Below are positions 53,131 through 63,095 of a stretch of 64,000 nt of DNA, piece after piece. Within the stretch, counting starts at the first letter, position 1. Every line of letters begins with the position of its first letter. The DNA comes from Sulfitobacter delicatus (GTDB lineage Bacteria; Pseudomonadota; Alphaproteobacteria; Rhodobacterales; Rhodobacteraceae). The notes under the pieces were generated by a model that ran no database searches, was not told the DNA's origin, and was given only the letters and a program-made list of their open reading frames with translations. The translations under genes and the position numbers were made by a program. The DNA lies in the NCBI RefSeq assembly GCF_900102535.1, contig NZ_FNBP01000003.1, positions 132,754 through 196,753 on the forward strand, read 5' to 3'.

Positions 53131-53618
53131 TCCAGCAGGGTTGCGTCGGCAAAGCCCCGGTCAACCACATGGCGCAGGAGCGACATGAACGGATCCCAGT
53201 AGCCTTTTGTATTTACTAGAATAACCGGCTTTTCGTGCAAGCCGAGCTGGCGCCATGTCAGCACCTCGAAAAGCTCGTCCAAAGACCCTGCGCCGCCCGG
53301 CAGAACAGTCACCGCATCGCAGTTCATGAACATCACCTTTTTGCGCTCATGCATCGTCTCGGTGACGATGTAGCTGGTCAGGTCCGTCTTGCCAACTTCC
53401 CACGCCACGAGATGCGCGGGGATCACGCCGAAAGTGTCGCCACCTGCCTCCTGCGCCGCGCGGGCGACAGAGCCCATCAGCCCGACATCACCTGCGCCGT
53501 AAACCAGCCGCAAGCCGGTTTCGGCCAGACCGCGGCCCAGAGCTTCGGCGTCTTTGGTATAGGCCGGATCATCGCCGGGGCGCGAGCCGCAATAGACACA
53601 GACCGAATGTTGTACCAT
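53067..53618 (-). CDS. LOG family protein (TIGR00730)
   Basis: A 183-residue Rossmann-fold protein with the lysine decarboxylase-like motif PGGAGSLDELFEVLTW near residue 95 (family PGGxGTxxE). SVCVYCGSRPGDDP opens it, and YGAGDVGLMG holds the phosphate site. Characterised members release adenine-type bases from cytokinin ribotides or AMP. AGGAGC precedes the ATG. It overlaps the 3' end of rarD tail to tail. Confidence 0.9.
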   Translation of the reverse strand: MVQHSVCVYCGSRPGDDPAYTKDAEALGRGLAETGLRLVYGAGDVGLMGSVARAAQEAGGDTFGVIPAHLVAWEVGKTDLTSYIVTETMHERKKVMFMNCDAVTVLPGGAGSLDELFEVLTWRQLGLHEKPVILVNTKGYWDPFMSLLRHVVDRGFADATLLDYVTVVADADAALSALRRALS

Positions 53619-53722
53619 GGTAAGCTCCTGTTGGTTCTGGAAAAATCGGGCGCAGATCATTTGCGCTTTTGACCCCTGTTACCCTGCTTGCTAAAAAGGC
53701 TCAACCACAGGGGAAGTACGTG

Positions 53723-55783
53723 ATGTTCAAGGGATTAGGCCGGTCGGGCGGCATAGGGGCCACGGTGGCCGGTGCGGTCGCGGCCGCGGTATTGGCGCTC
53801 GGGGTCTGGATCGGCGGTCAGCGTGAGCTGTCTGACGAGGCGGGCGAGGGGGCAATCGCCGTATTGCCCGAGCGTGATCCGACACCTGAGAATGCCACGC
53901 TTTCCCAAGATGCTGTGCAAGGCGCGTCTGTCGGCCCGGAGGGCACGGCGGCGACCGAGCCGGATGCCGAGACCGCAGAAAGTGCGCGCGCTGCGGAGGC
54001 GCCTGCCTTTGACGAAGTGCGCCGCGATCCGGACGGCATGACCGTCATCGCAGGCCGCGCGGCGCCAGGCAGCACCGTGGCCGTGTTGAAGGACGGGGAG
54101 GAGATTGCCAGCGCGACCGCAGACGGGGCCGGGAAGTTCGCCACCCTCGCGATGATCCCGCCTGACGGCGCGGGGCATGTCTTGACGCTGCTGGCGCAGG
54201 ACGGGGACGAGCAGGTGGCCTCGGCAGAGGAGATCCTTTTGGCGCCGATTGCCGCGCCGACTGTGACGGCAGAGGCTTCGGCGGAAGAGGAAACAGCGGC
54301 TGATCAAGACGTAGCGAGTGATGACGCCGCCGCAGGCGCTGAGGCGGACGTTGCCAGCAGTGCCGTGACGGAGGCCGAAGATGTCGCCCAAGTGGATGAT
54401 CAGGCAGCAGAAACGCCCGTTGAAGAAATAGTTGTCGCCGAAGCGGACGCCGCGCCGGAGGAAGTGCCAAGCCCGACAGACCCCGCCGCGACGACACCGC
54501 TGGTGGGCACGGGTGAAGCCGAAGCTGGCGCAGAAGTCGCTCAGAGCGCTGAACCGACGGCCGATACGTCAAGCGGGTCGCAGGGGGCTGCAGACAGTAC
54601 TGCGAACACCGAAGCGAGCCAGAGCGGCGACAACGGCCCAACAGCAAGCGATGGCGCGACCCCATTGGCGGGTACTGCAACCGCAGACAATGCCACCGGA
54701 TCGGATGAAGCTGCCGACATGTCTACGGACGCCGACCTCACATCAACCGAGGATGAAGCCGCGCCCGCAAGCAGCGATGAGACTTCTCTGGCGAGCTCTG
54801 CCACCGCTGAGATGGAAGAGGAAACACCGACTGATCCTGCCCAAGCCACGCCGCTGGCGGGCACGGCAACAGCTGATGCCGCAGGCGACGAAGAAGAAGC
54901 GCCATCTCAAGAGACAGCTTCAACGGAGACTAGCGCGAGCGCCACTGAACCATCTGAGGAAAACGGAGTAGCCAGCAGCGAACCTGCTCCCTCGGCGACG
55001 CCTTTGGCAGGCACGGGCAGCGAGCAGAATACGTCAGCGATGATCGCTGGAGCCGACACAAGTGACGCCCCTGTAGTGGCCGAAACCACGCCCAGCAAAC
55101 CGACCGCGACAGCGCCGACTTCCGGCCAGCAAACCGCCGAGCCTCCTGCACTGGCAGACGCCAGCCCGACAGTCACGGCACCCACCCCTGCCGAGGAAGC
55201 ACCGGCCAAACCCCCGGCGCCTGCGCCAGCCGATGCGCCCGTTGCGGTGCTGAAATCTACTGCCGAAGGGGTCGAGCGGATCGACACCGCGCCGCCGCAG
55301 GTGATGACCAATGTGGCGCTGGATACCATCGGCTACTCCGACCAGGGCGATGTGCAGCTTTCGGGCCGGGCCCAGCCGGACACAAGCGAGGTGCGGGTCT
55401 ATCTCGACAACGATGCGGTCATCAGCCTGCCGGTCGATAAGGAGGGCCGCTGGCGTGGCGACCTGCCGAATGTGGATGAGGGCGTCTATACCCTGCGAGT
55501 GGACGAGCTTTCTGCAGGTGGCGACGTGACCAGCCGGGTCGAGACCCCCTTCAAACGCGAATCCCCCGAAACGCTGGCTGCGGCCTCGGCGGGGGTGAGC
55601 GGCCCTCTGAGTGCTGTGACGGTGCAGAAAGGCGATACGCTCTGGGCGATTTCGCGCGAACGCTACGGTGATCCGTTCCTCTATGTGAAGGTCTTTGAGG
55701 CCAATAGCGACAACATCCGCGACCCCGATCTGATCTATCCCGGTCAGGTGTTTGACCTGCCTGAAGAAGCCATCTCGGAGTGA
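53723..55783 (+). CDS. LysM protein with bacterial Ig-like domains and acidic linker
   Basis: A 686-residue envelope protein. An N-terminal helix (GGIGATVAGAVAAAVLALGV) acts as anchor or uncleaved signal. An Ig-like domain follows (FDEVRRDPDGMTVIAGRAAP near residue 95), then a 300-residue acidic Ala/Thr/Glu/Ser linker (about 190-510). A second Ig-like domain (LSGRAQPDTSEVRVYLDNDA near 550) leads to a C-terminal LysM (VQKGDTLWAISRERYGD, residues about 635-680) that binds peptidoglycan. TPLxGT recurs at residues 258, 313, 376 and 426. It resembles the LysM-Ig proteins common in Rhodobacteraceae; the role is probably structural. Confidence 0.85.
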   Translation: MFKGLGRSGGIGATVAGAVAAAVLALGVWIGGQRELSDEAGEGAIAVLPERDPTPENATLSQDAVQGASVGPEGTAATEPDAETAESARAAEAPAFDEVRRDPDGMTVIAGRAAPGSTVAVLKDGEEIASATADGAGKFATLAMIPPDGAGHVLTLLAQDGDEQVASAEEILLAPIAAPTVTAEASAEEETAADQDVASDDAAAGAEADVASSAVTEAEDVAQVDDQAAETPVEEIVVAEADAAPEEVPSPTDPAATTPLVGTGEAEAGAEVAQSAEPTADTSSGSQGAADSTANTEASQSGDNGPTASDGATPLAGTATADNATGSDEAADMSTDADLTSTEDEAAPASSDETSLASSATAEMEEETPTDPAQATPLAGTATADAAGDEEEAPSQETASTETSASATEPSEENGVASSEPAPSATPLAGTGSEQNTSAMIAGADTSDAPVVAETTPSKPTATAPTSGQQTAEPPALADASPTVTAPTPAEEAPAKPPAPAPADAPVAVLKSTAEGVERIDTAPPQVMTNVALDTIGYSDQGDVQLSGRAQPDTSEVRVYLDNDAVISLPVDKEGRWRGDLPNVDEGVYTLRVDELSAGGDVTSRVETPFKRESPETLAAASAGVSGPLSAVTVQKGDTLWAISRERYGDPFLYVKVFEANSDNIRDPDLIYPGQVFDLPEEAISE

Positions 55784-55801
55784 CCTGAACGCGTTATTGA
55801 A

Positions 55802-55830
55802 AGCCGGTCTGTGCATGGCGCAGACCGGCT
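55802..55830. terminator. Stem-loop after the LysM gene
   Basis: AGCCGGTCTG / CAGACCGGCT forms a perfect 10-bp stem with a 9-base loop, 19 bases past the stop. No T-run follows. Confidence 0.45.
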
Positions 55831-55900
55831 GTGCGCGCCCCCGCTCTGGCAACCTCAGCGCAAGCGGCCTATGTAGCCTGTAACCATTTCAGGAAATTAC

Positions 55901-57775
55901 ATGCCAGCCGATACAGACCAGCCCGCCGCCCAAAAGCACGACCCGCGCGCCAAACCCACCAAGCCTGAGCGCATCCCGACCGAGGCCGAGATGATCGACG
56001 CCGCCGAGCGGCAGTCGGGCTTTCTGGTGCTGCGCAAGGTCGCGCCGTACCTTTGGCCGTCAGACATGCCTTGGGTCAAGCGCCGCGTGGTTTGGGCGCT
56101 ACTAGCGCTCTTGGTGTCGAAACTGGTGATCGTGGCCACGCCGTTCTTCTACCGCGACGCGGTGGATGCGCTGGCAGGCGAGGGCACGCCGATGTTGGCG
56201 CTTGGTGCAGTGGGGCTGACGGTGGCCTACGGCATGGCGCGGCTCATGGGCGTGGGCTTCCAACAGCTGCGCGACGCGGTCTTTGCCCGCGTCGGCCAGC
56301 GTGCGCTGCGGATGCTGGCGCTGGAGACATTTCAGCATATCCACAAACTGTCGATGCGCTATCACATCACGCGCAAGACCGGCGGGCTGAGCCGGATTAT
56401 CGAGCGCGGGGTCAAAGGTGTCGACTTCCTGCTGCGTTTCCTGCTGTTCTCCATCGGCCCGCTGATCCTTGAGCTGATCCTCGTCGGCATCATCCTCGCC
56501 GTGCTTTTCGACATCTGGTATCTGGCGGTCGTTGCGGTGACGATCGCGGTCTATGTCTGGTTTACCTTTGCCGTTACCGAATGGCGCGTGCGTCTGCGGC
56601 GGCAGATGAACGACAGCGACACCGACGCCAACCAAAAGGCCATCGACAGCCTGCTCAACTATGAGACAGTGAAATACTTCGGCGCCGAAGGCCGTGAGGC
56701 CGCACGCTATGATGCTGCGATGGCGGACTATGAAGACGCCGCGATCAAGACGAACCATTCGCTCGCGTTCCTGAACTTCGGTCAGGCGCTGATCATCACA
56801 GCGGGGCTCGTTGGTGTTATGGTCATGGCCGCGATGGGTGTGCAAAGTGGCGAGCTTAGCGTCGGCGATTTTGTCATGGTGAACTCCTATATGATCCAGC
56901 TGACCGTGCCGCTGAACTTCCTCGGCACCGTGTACCGCGAGATCCGGCAAGCGCTGGTGGACATGGGCCAGATGTTTGGTCTGCTCGAACAACCGGCCGA
57001 GATCGCCGACAAGCCGAATGCGCCTGACCTGAAGGTCTCCGGCGGTCATGTCGCGTTGGAGAATGTGCGCTTTGCCTATGATACGGATCGCGAAATCCTG
57101 AAGGGCATTTCGCTGGAAGCCCAACCGGGCGAGACCGTGGCCATCGTGGGCTCTACCGGATCGGGCAAATCCACCATCGGGCGGCTGTTGTTCCGCTTTT
57201 ACGACGTGGCAGGCGGGGCGCTTAAAATCGACGGGCAGGACATTCGCGAGGTCACCCAGCAATCGCTGCATCTGGCCATTGGCGTGGTGCCGCAGGACAC
57301 GGTGCTGTTCAACGATACCATCGGATATAACATCGCCTATGGCCGCGACGGGGCGACGCAGGAGGAGGTTCAGGACGCCGCGCGCGCAGCGCAGATCCAC
57401 GACTTCATCATGTCGCTGCCGCAGGGGTATGACACCACCGTGGGCGAACGCGGGCTGAAGCTTTCTGGCGGTGAAAAGCAGCGTGTGGGCATTGCCCGGA
57501 CCTTGCTGAAAGACCCGCCGATCCTGCTGCTGGATGAGGCGACAAGCGCGCTCGATAGTGAAACCGAGCATGAGATCCAAGACGCGCTGCGCCGCGCGGG
57601 GCAGGGGCGGACGGTGATTACCATCGCGCACCGGCTCTCGACCATCGCCGAAGCCGACCGCATCGTCGTGCTGGAAAAGGGCGAGATTGTCGAACAGGGC
57701 AGCCATGAGGTGCTCTTGGCCAATGGCGGGCGTTATGCGCAGCTTTGGCAGCGCCAGCAGGCCGAAGAAGACTAA
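55901..57775 (+). CDS. Atm1-type ABC exporter (ABCB7/HMT1 class)
   Basis: A 624-residue half-transporter that exports glutathione- or metal-linked compounds, as Novosphingobium Atm1 does. Six helices occupy residues about 50-330, with the class signature NYETVKYFGAEGREAARYD and LNFGQALI. The ATPase has Walker A VGSTGSGKSTIG, signature LSGGEKQRVGIARTL, Walker B ILLLDEATSALD and H-loop IAHRLSTI. AGGAAA precedes the ATG. It may aid Fe-S homeostasis or heavy-metal tolerance; no metal genes are adjacent. Confidence 0.9.
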   Translation: MPADTDQPAAQKHDPRAKPTKPERIPTEAEMIDAAERQSGFLVLRKVAPYLWPSDMPWVKRRVVWALLALLVSKLVIVATPFFYRDAVDALAGEGTPMLALGAVGLTVAYGMARLMGVGFQQLRDAVFARVGQRALRMLALETFQHIHKLSMRYHITRKTGGLSRIIERGVKGVDFLLRFLLFSIGPLILELILVGIILAVLFDIWYLAVVAVTIAVYVWFTFAVTEWRVRLRRQMNDSDTDANQKAIDSLLNYETVKYFGAEGREAARYDAAMADYEDAAIKTNHSLAFLNFGQALIITAGLVGVMVMAAMGVQSGELSVGDFVMVNSYMIQLTVPLNFLGTVYREIRQALVDMGQMFGLLEQPAEIADKPNAPDLKVSGGHVALENVRFAYDTDREILKGISLEAQPGETVAIVGSTGSGKSTIGRLLFRFYDVAGGALKIDGQDIREVTQQSLHLAIGVVPQDTVLFNDTIGYNIAYGRDGATQEEVQDAARAAQIHDFIMSLPQGYDTTVGERGLKLSGGEKQRVGIARTLLKDPPILLLDEATSALDSETEHEIQDALRRAGQGRTVITIAHRLSTIAEADRIVVLEKGEIVEQGSHEVLLANGGRYAQLWQRQQAEED

Positions 57776-57893
57776 GCTCAAACCCGCGCCTACGCTGCAT
57801 TTTTGCGCGCGGGCGCGGGGCTTTGCCGCCGATTGCTGCTGCGCTGTCGATCCGCTCTTGCGCAGCCGCACCCGGCACCCGATATCTACGCGC

Positions 57894-58709
57894 ATGACCG
57901 ATCTCAGCCAGACCGCCCCCACATCTCCCCGCCGCCGTATCGCCCGTTTTGTCGAGCGAAACGCCGTGCAGAACTTCATCCTCGCCGTGATCCTGTTCAA
58001 CGCGGTGATTCTGGGGCTGGAAACCTCTGACGCGGTCATGGCCGAAGTCGGGCCGCTGATCCTAGTGCTCGACCGCATCTGCCTGACCATCTTTGTCGTC
58101 GAGATCGCTTTGAAACTCTACGCCCATGGCACGGACTTCTTCCGCCGGGGCTGGAACCTCTTTGACTTTGTCATCGTCGGTATCTCGCTGATCCCCGCAA
58201 CCCAAAGCCTTAGCGTGCTGCGCGCCCTGCGTATCTTGCGTCTGCTGCGCGTGGTCTCGGTCGCGCCCTCGCTTCGCCGCGTGGTCGAAGGGCTGGTCAA
58301 CGCGCTGCCCGGCATGGGCTCGGTGTTCCTGCTGATGGGGGTGATCTTTTACATCGGGTCGGTCATGGCGACCAAACTCTTTGGCGCAACCTTTCCGGAC
58401 TGGTTCGGCACGCTGGGCCGGTCGGGCTATTCGCTGTTCCAGATCATGACCTTGGAGTCCTGGTCCATGGGCATCGTGCGCCCGGTGATGGAGGTTTATC
58501 CCTATGCGTGGATGTTCTTCGTGCCCTTCATCGTGGTCACGACATTCGCGGTGGTGAACCTGCTGGTTGGTTTGATCGTCAACTCGATGCAAGACGCGCA
58601 TCATGAGGAAACCAACGCCAAGACAGACGACTACCGCGATGAAGTGCTGGCGCGGCTGAACGATCTCGAAAGTCTTATCAAGAGCCATAACACCCCGCCC
58701 AAACCTTGA
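57894..58709 (+). CDS. Voltage-gated sodium channel (NavRosD/NaChBac type)
   Basis: A 271-residue six-helix channel subunit that works as a tetramer in the inner membrane. The S4 voltage sensor is SLSVLRALRILRLLRVVSV, with arginines every third residue. The selectivity filter TLESWSM at about residues 185-191 is that of marine Roseobacter sodium channels, with Glu as the sodium-selective ring. A C-terminal coiled coil (EVLARLNDLESLIKSH) holds the tetramer. I chose the ATG of MTDLSQ; in-frame sequence upstream lacks channel features. Confidence 0.93.
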   Translation: MTDLSQTAPTSPRRRIARFVERNAVQNFILAVILFNAVILGLETSDAVMAEVGPLILVLDRICLTIFVVEIALKLYAHGTDFFRRGWNLFDFVIVGISLIPATQSLSVLRALRILRLLRVVSVAPSLRRVVEGLVNALPGMGSVFLLMGVIFYIGSVMATKLFGATFPDWFGTLGRSGYSLFQIMTLESWSMGIVRPVMEVYPYAWMFFVPFIVVTTFAVVNLLVGLIVNSMQDAHHEETNAKTDDYRDEVLARLNDLESLIKSHNTPPKP

Positions 58710-58730
58710 AGGCCGGGCGGGGCGGCGCGT

Positions 58731-59180
58731 TTACTCTTCGCCGATCGCCTTGGCGGTGAGGTTGTCCAGCGCTTCGGTCATCTTTTCGATGTACTGGGCA
58801 TCTTCAGGCAGGCCATGTGCGGCCACCAGTTTTTCCGGCGCTTCATAGGTCACATGCACGGCGCCTTCGCCGTCCGCATAGACCAACACGCGCATCGGCA
58901 GGTCCAGTCCAACGGTCTGGGCGTCTTGCATGGCAGGCGTGCCAAGCTTGGGGTTGCCAAAGATCAGCAGTTGCGTGGGGCGCAACTCCATCTCGACCTT
59001 TTCAGCACCAGCGGCATGGTCAACCCGGGCAAAGACATTCGCCCCAGCGGCTTCGACAGCACTTTCAAGCCGGTCCATCGTTGTTGCCACATCATGCGGC
59101 GAGACTTTGGCCACCAAATCCTGCGCCATCGCGGGAACTGCCGCCATGACCACGCCGGCTGCCATTAACATCGCTTTCAT
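58731..59180 (-). CDS. DUF302 domain secreted protein
   Basis: A 149-residue exported protein: a signal peptide ends after AAVPAMAQ near residue 19, and the mature part is a DUF302 domain (VAKVSPHDVATTMDRLESAV near the start; LLIFGNPKLGTPAMQDAQTV in the core). Proteins of this family are periplasmic and uncharacterised. AAGGAGAGAG precedes the ATG. It converges on the sodium-channel gene. Confidence 0.9.
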   Translation of the reverse strand: MKAMLMAAGVVMAAVPAMAQDLVAKVSPHDVATTMDRLESAVEAAGANVFARVDHAAGAEKVEMELRPTQLLIFGNPKLGTPAMQDAQTVGLDLPMRVLVYADGEGAVHVTYEAPEKLVAAHGLPEDAQYIEKMTEALDNLTAKAIGEE

Positions 59181-59387
59181 AATCTCTCTCCTTGCAATCA
59201 AACCTGCCCCTGACCTAGCGCCGCGCGTGGCTCTGCCAAGCGCCGACCTGATCTCTGCGCGTATCGCCGCTAACCCGTTCTATGCGACGCGGATTCTGCC
59301 CCCGCGTTCCCCGCATGGTTCGCGGGGTCTTGGCTTGGCAGCCCACCCGCGATAAGAGGGGCAAAACCAAGCCGGGGGCAGGGCGCG

Positions 59388-60092
59388 ATGAGCGATACCG
59401 ACAGTTTTATCGATGAAGTGAACGAAGAGGTCCGCCGCGACCGGCTTTATGGCTATCTGCGCCGCTATGGCTGGATCGCGATACTGGCCGTGGTGTTGAT
59501 CGTCGGTGCTGCCGCGTGGAATGAATACACCAAGTCGCAGGAACGCGCTGAGGCCGAAGCCTTGGGCGATGCAATGCTTGCAGCACTTGAGGCCGACAGC
59601 AGCGCTGCGCGGGCTGACGCGCTGAGCGATGTGAATGCAGAGGCTCCGGGCGCGCGCGCCGTGTTGAACTTCATGCACGCCGATGCGCTGGCCGAAGCAG
59701 GGGATATCGACGCCGCCGTGGCACAGCTTGATGCCATTGCCGTGGACGGGGAAGTCGATGCGATTTACCGGCAGATGGCGCAATTCAAAGCCGTGACCCT
59801 TCAGGGCAAGAGCACCCCCGTCGCCGAGCGCCGCCAATCGCTTGAGGCACTCGCCCAGCCCGGCGCGCCACTGCGGCTCTTGGCCGAGGAGCAACTGGCC
59901 CTGATCGACATTAGCGAAGGCGAGACTGATAAGGCCGTTGCGCGCTACCAATCCATTCTTTCTGATGCAGAAACCAGCCCGGACTTGCAACAACGCGCCC
60001 TTCAGGTGATTGTGGCCTTGGGTGAGGAACCGGCGCTAAATGGCGCCGATGCCGAAGCTGCTCTGGACGTGTCTGCGCCAGCGGACGAGTGA
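59388..60092 (+). CDS. YfgM-like membrane-anchored TPR protein
   Basis: A 234-residue protein with one N-terminal helix (WIAILAVVLIVGAAAWNEY near residues 29-47) preceded by the basic DRLYGYLRRYG, and a periplasmic TPR_21 domain of Ala-rich helix pairs. YfgM relatives partner the Sec translocon chaperone PpiD. Its position just upstream of bamB and der mirrors the yfgM-bamB-der order of gammaproteobacteria. Confidence 0.88.
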   Translation: MSDTDSFIDEVNEEVRRDRLYGYLRRYGWIAILAVVLIVGAAAWNEYTKSQERAEAEALGDAMLAALEADSSAARADALSDVNAEAPGARAVLNFMHADALAEAGDIDAAVAQLDAIAVDGEVDAIYRQMAQFKAVTLQGKSTPVAERRQSLEALAQPGAPLRLLAEEQLALIDISEGETDKAVARYQSILSDAETSPDLQQRALQVIVALGEEPALNGADAEAALDVSAPADE

Positions 60093-60156
60093 CAGGCGAA
60101 GGCCTCCCTCGCGGGGGGCTGTACAGGTTGTAGGAAGACAGAAAGTGAGCAGGTCC

Positions 60157-61542
60157 ATGACGAAGCATCGCAACACTGGTACCGGTACGCCGGGTCTGCG
60201 TGGTCTTGGCGTGGTGGGCGCAATCGGCGCCGCACTGCTCCTGAGCGCCTGTGAGGACAAGCAGACCTATCTGCCCGGCAAACGCGAAGATATCCGCTCG
60301 GTTCTGCAGAACCCCGGACCTGAAGACGCGGCCTTTGACGTGGCGACGACCGACCCCGTTCCTGAAAATACCAGCCGCGCCATTTCTCTGGGCGGCACCG
60401 TCAATAACGCAAGCTGGACCCATAGCATTGGCTCGCCGGCGACCCGTGTGAGCCATCCCGCCCTGCGCTCGGCCCTCCAACCGGTCTGGAGCGCGAAGAT
60501 CGGCGCGGGCGACAGCCGCAAGCTGCGCATCACCGCCGATCCGGTTGTGGCGGGCGGCCGCGTGTTTACACTGGACGCAGGCGCACAGGTCACGGCGACT
60601 TCGACCTCAGGGCAGACCCTTTGGACACGTGATCTCACCCCCTCCACCGACCGTCAGGGGCAAGCCACGGGCGGCGGGCTCGCCATTGATGGCGACACGC
60701 TTTATGTTTCCGTCGGTTTCGGCGTGCTGGCTGCCCTTGATGTCACCACGGGCGGTGTGCGCTGGACTCAAGACCTCGACGCGACCGGCTCGGGCACACC
60801 GACGGTTTCGGGCGATTTGGTCTATTTCACAGCTGGTGACGACACCGGTTGGGCGCTGCGGAAATCCGATGGCCGCATCCAGTGGCAGACCGGTGCCACC
60901 ACCAGCCTGAGCAACGTGCTCGGCGCACCAGCGCCTGCCGTGACCAGCGATCTGGCGATCTTTGCCTTCGGGTCGGGTGAGGTGCAGGGCACCTTCCGCC
61001 AAGGCGGTTTGGCACGCTGGTCGACGTCTGTTCTGGGCCGTCGTCCGGGCCGCGCGATGAGCTTTGTCAGCGATGTCACAAGCGCGCCGGTTGTGTCGGG
61101 CAATACCGTCTATGTCGGCAACTACTCTGGCCGCCTCGCCGCGCTGGATGTGAACAGCGGGGACCGCAAATGGGTCGCCCGTGATGGCGCAATCGGTCCG
61201 GTCTGGCCCGCAGGTGATTCCGTCTTTGCGGTGACCGACCTGAATGAACTGGTGCGGCTCGATGCCAGCACTGGCCAGCGCATTTGGGGCACGCCGCTGC
61301 CGAACTTTATCAAAGACAAGCCGAAAAAGCAGTCCGAAGTCGTCGCCCATTACGGCCCGATCATCGCCGGGGGGCGCGTCATCGTGGCCTCTAATGACGG
61401 TGTCTTGCGCAGCTTTGACCCTGTGAGCGGCGGCCTCACGGGCACCACTCAAATCCCCGGCGGCGCGACCACTGCGCCCGTTGTGGCAGGCGGGACGCTC
61501 TACGTCGTGTCCACCAAGGGGCAATTGCACGCTTTCCGTTAG
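60157..61542 (+). CDS. bamB: BamB-like PQQ beta-propeller lipoprotein
   Basis: A 461-residue outer-membrane lipoprotein. The lipobox LLLSAC puts the lipidated cysteine near residue 32. The rest is an eight-bladed PQQ-type propeller with repeated units such as GQTLWTRDLTPS, GGVRWTQDLDATG and GDRKWVARDGAIG. BamB helps BamA feed outer-membrane proteins. GTG at 60145 with AGGAAG upstream is an alternative start that would add four residues. It follows the YfgM-like gene by 64 bases and precedes der. Confidence 0.9.
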   Translation: MTKHRNTGTGTPGLRGLGVVGAIGAALLLSACEDKQTYLPGKREDIRSVLQNPGPEDAAFDVATTDPVPENTSRAISLGGTVNNASWTHSIGSPATRVSHPALRSALQPVWSAKIGAGDSRKLRITADPVVAGGRVFTLDAGAQVTATSTSGQTLWTRDLTPSTDRQGQATGGGLAIDGDTLYVSVGFGVLAALDVTTGGVRWTQDLDATGSGTPTVSGDLVYFTAGDDTGWALRKSDGRIQWQTGATTSLSNVLGAPAPAVTSDLAIFAFGSGEVQGTFRQGGLARWSTSVLGRRPGRAMSFVSDVTSAPVVSGNTVYVGNYSGRLAALDVNSGDRKWVARDGAIGPVWPAGDSVFAVTDLNELVRLDASTGQRIWGTPLPNFIKDKPKKQSEVVAHYGPIIAGGRVIVASNDGVLRSFDPVSGGLTGTTQIPGGATTAPVVAGGTLYVVSTKGQLHAFR

Positions 61543-61602
61543 GCCGCAAATAGGCTAAGGCGCGTGTCTGAAGTGGCCCAACCGGGGCCCGGAGCCTGAA
61601 TT

Positions 61603-63084
61603 ATGTCCTTTACCCTCGCCATCGTGGGCCGTCCCAATGTCGGCAAATCCACGCTGTTCAACCGTCTTGTCGGCAAACGCCTTGCTTTGGTCGATGACCA
61701 ACCCGGCGTGACCCGTGACCTGCGCGAAGGCGCGGCCAAACTGGCCGACCTGCGTTTCACCGTGATCGACACGGCCGGTCTCGAAGAAGTCACCGACGAC
61801 AGTCTGCAGGGCCGCATGCGCCGCCTGACGGAACGTGCGGTTGATATGGCCGACATTTGTCTGTTCATGATCGACGCCCGCGTCGGCGTGACGCCGTCTG
61901 ACATGGTCTTTGCCGAAATCCTGCGCAAGAAATCCGCGCATGTGATTCTGGCGGGCAACAAGGCCGAGGGCAAAGCCGCCGATGCGGGGATGATCGAAGC
62001 CTATTCGCTGGGTCTGGGCGAGCCGATCCGCCTCTCTGCCGAACATGGCGAAGGGCTGAACGACCTTTATTCGATGCTGATGCCGCTGGCCGACGAATAC
62101 GAAGACCGCGCCGTGCAGGACGCGCCCGAGACGGATGTGGACCTGCCCGAGGATGATGCCGATCTCGAAGCCGAAACCGTCCCGATGCCCACACGCGCCA
62201 AGCCGTTGCAGGTCGCCGTGGTGGGCCGCCCCAATGCGGGTAAGTCGACGCTGATCAACCAGATTCTGGGCGAGGACCGCTTGCTCACCGGCCCCGAGGC
62301 CGGGATCACCCGCGACGCGATCTCGCTGATGACCGACTGGGCCGGGCCGGATGGCGAGGCGGTGCCGATGCGGATTTTCGACACCGCTGGCATGCGCAAA
62401 AAGGCAAAGGTGCAGGAGAAGCTCGAGAAGCTCAGCGTCAGCGACGGTTTGCGCGCGGTGAAATTTGCTGAAGTTGTGGTTGTTCTGCTCGATGCTGAAA
62501 TCCCCTTTGAGCAGCAGGATTTGCGCATCGCCGATCTGGCTGAGCGCGAGGGCCGGGCCGTCGTTGTCGCCGTAAATAAATGGGACATCGAAGAAAACCG
62601 CCAAGAAAAGCTGCGCGACCTTAAAGAGAGCTTCGAGCGCCTTCTGCCGCAGCTCCGTGGCGCACCGCTGATTACCGTCAGCGCCAAGACGGGCCGGGGC
62701 CTCGACCGTCTGCAGGCCGCGATTATGCGCGCCTATGAGACATGGAACCGCCGTGTGACCACCGCGCAACTGAACCGCTGGCTCTCGGGCATGATGGAGG
62801 CGCATCCGCCCCCCGCGCCGCAGGGCAAGCGGATCAAACTGCGTTACATGACCCAAGCCAAGACCCGCCCGCCGGGCTTCGTGGTGATGTGCAGCCATCC
62901 CGACAAGGTGCCGGAGAGCTATTCGCGCTATCTTGTCAATGGCTTGCGCGTCGACTTTGACATGCCCGGCACGCCGATCCGCCTGTGGATGCGCGGCCAG
63001 TCGGATGCGAACCCTTACAAGAACCGCAAGAAAGCCGCGCCATCCAAGCTGCGCAAACACACCGCCGGGCGGCGCAAAGACTAA
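61603..63084 (+). CDS. der: Ribosome biogenesis GTPase Der (EngA)
   Basis: A 493-residue double GTPase required for 50S assembly. The first G domain has GRPNVGKST at residues 8-16 and DTAGLEE; the second has GRPNAGKST near residue 208, [17 protein letters not shown], and NKWD. A C-terminal KH-like domain ends in a basic tail. GGAG precedes the ATG. Confidence 0.97.
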   Translation: MSFTLAIVGRPNVGKSTLFNRLVGKRLALVDDQPGVTRDLREGAAKLADLRFTVIDTAGLEEVTDDSLQGRMRRLTERAVDMADICLFMIDARVGVTPSDMVFAEILRKKSAHVILAGNKAEGKAADAGMIEAYSLGLGEPIRLSAEHGEGLNDLYSMLMPLADEYEDRAVQDAPETDVDLPEDDADLEAETVPMPTRAKPLQVAVVGRPNAGKSTLINQILGEDRLLTGPEAGITRDAISLMTDWAGPDGEAVPMRIFDTAGMRKKAKVQEKLEKLSVSDGLRAVKFAEVVVVLLDAEIPFEQQDLRIADLAEREGRAVVVAVNKWDIEENRQEKLRDLKESFERLLPQLRGAPLITVSAKTGRGLDRLQAAIMRAYETWNRRVTTAQLNRWLSGMMEAHPPPAPQGKRIKLRYMTQAKTRPPGFVVMCSHPDKVPESYSRYLVNGLRVDFDMPGTPIRLWMRGQSDANPYKNRKKAAPSKLRKHTAGRRKD

Positions 63085-63095
63085 GCGACGGAGCC

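Noticed and set aside
59289..59310. GGAAC-N16-CGTC on the minus strand upstream of the DUF302 gene
   Set aside because: The -10 core GTT is broken and the site is over 100 bases from the start codon.
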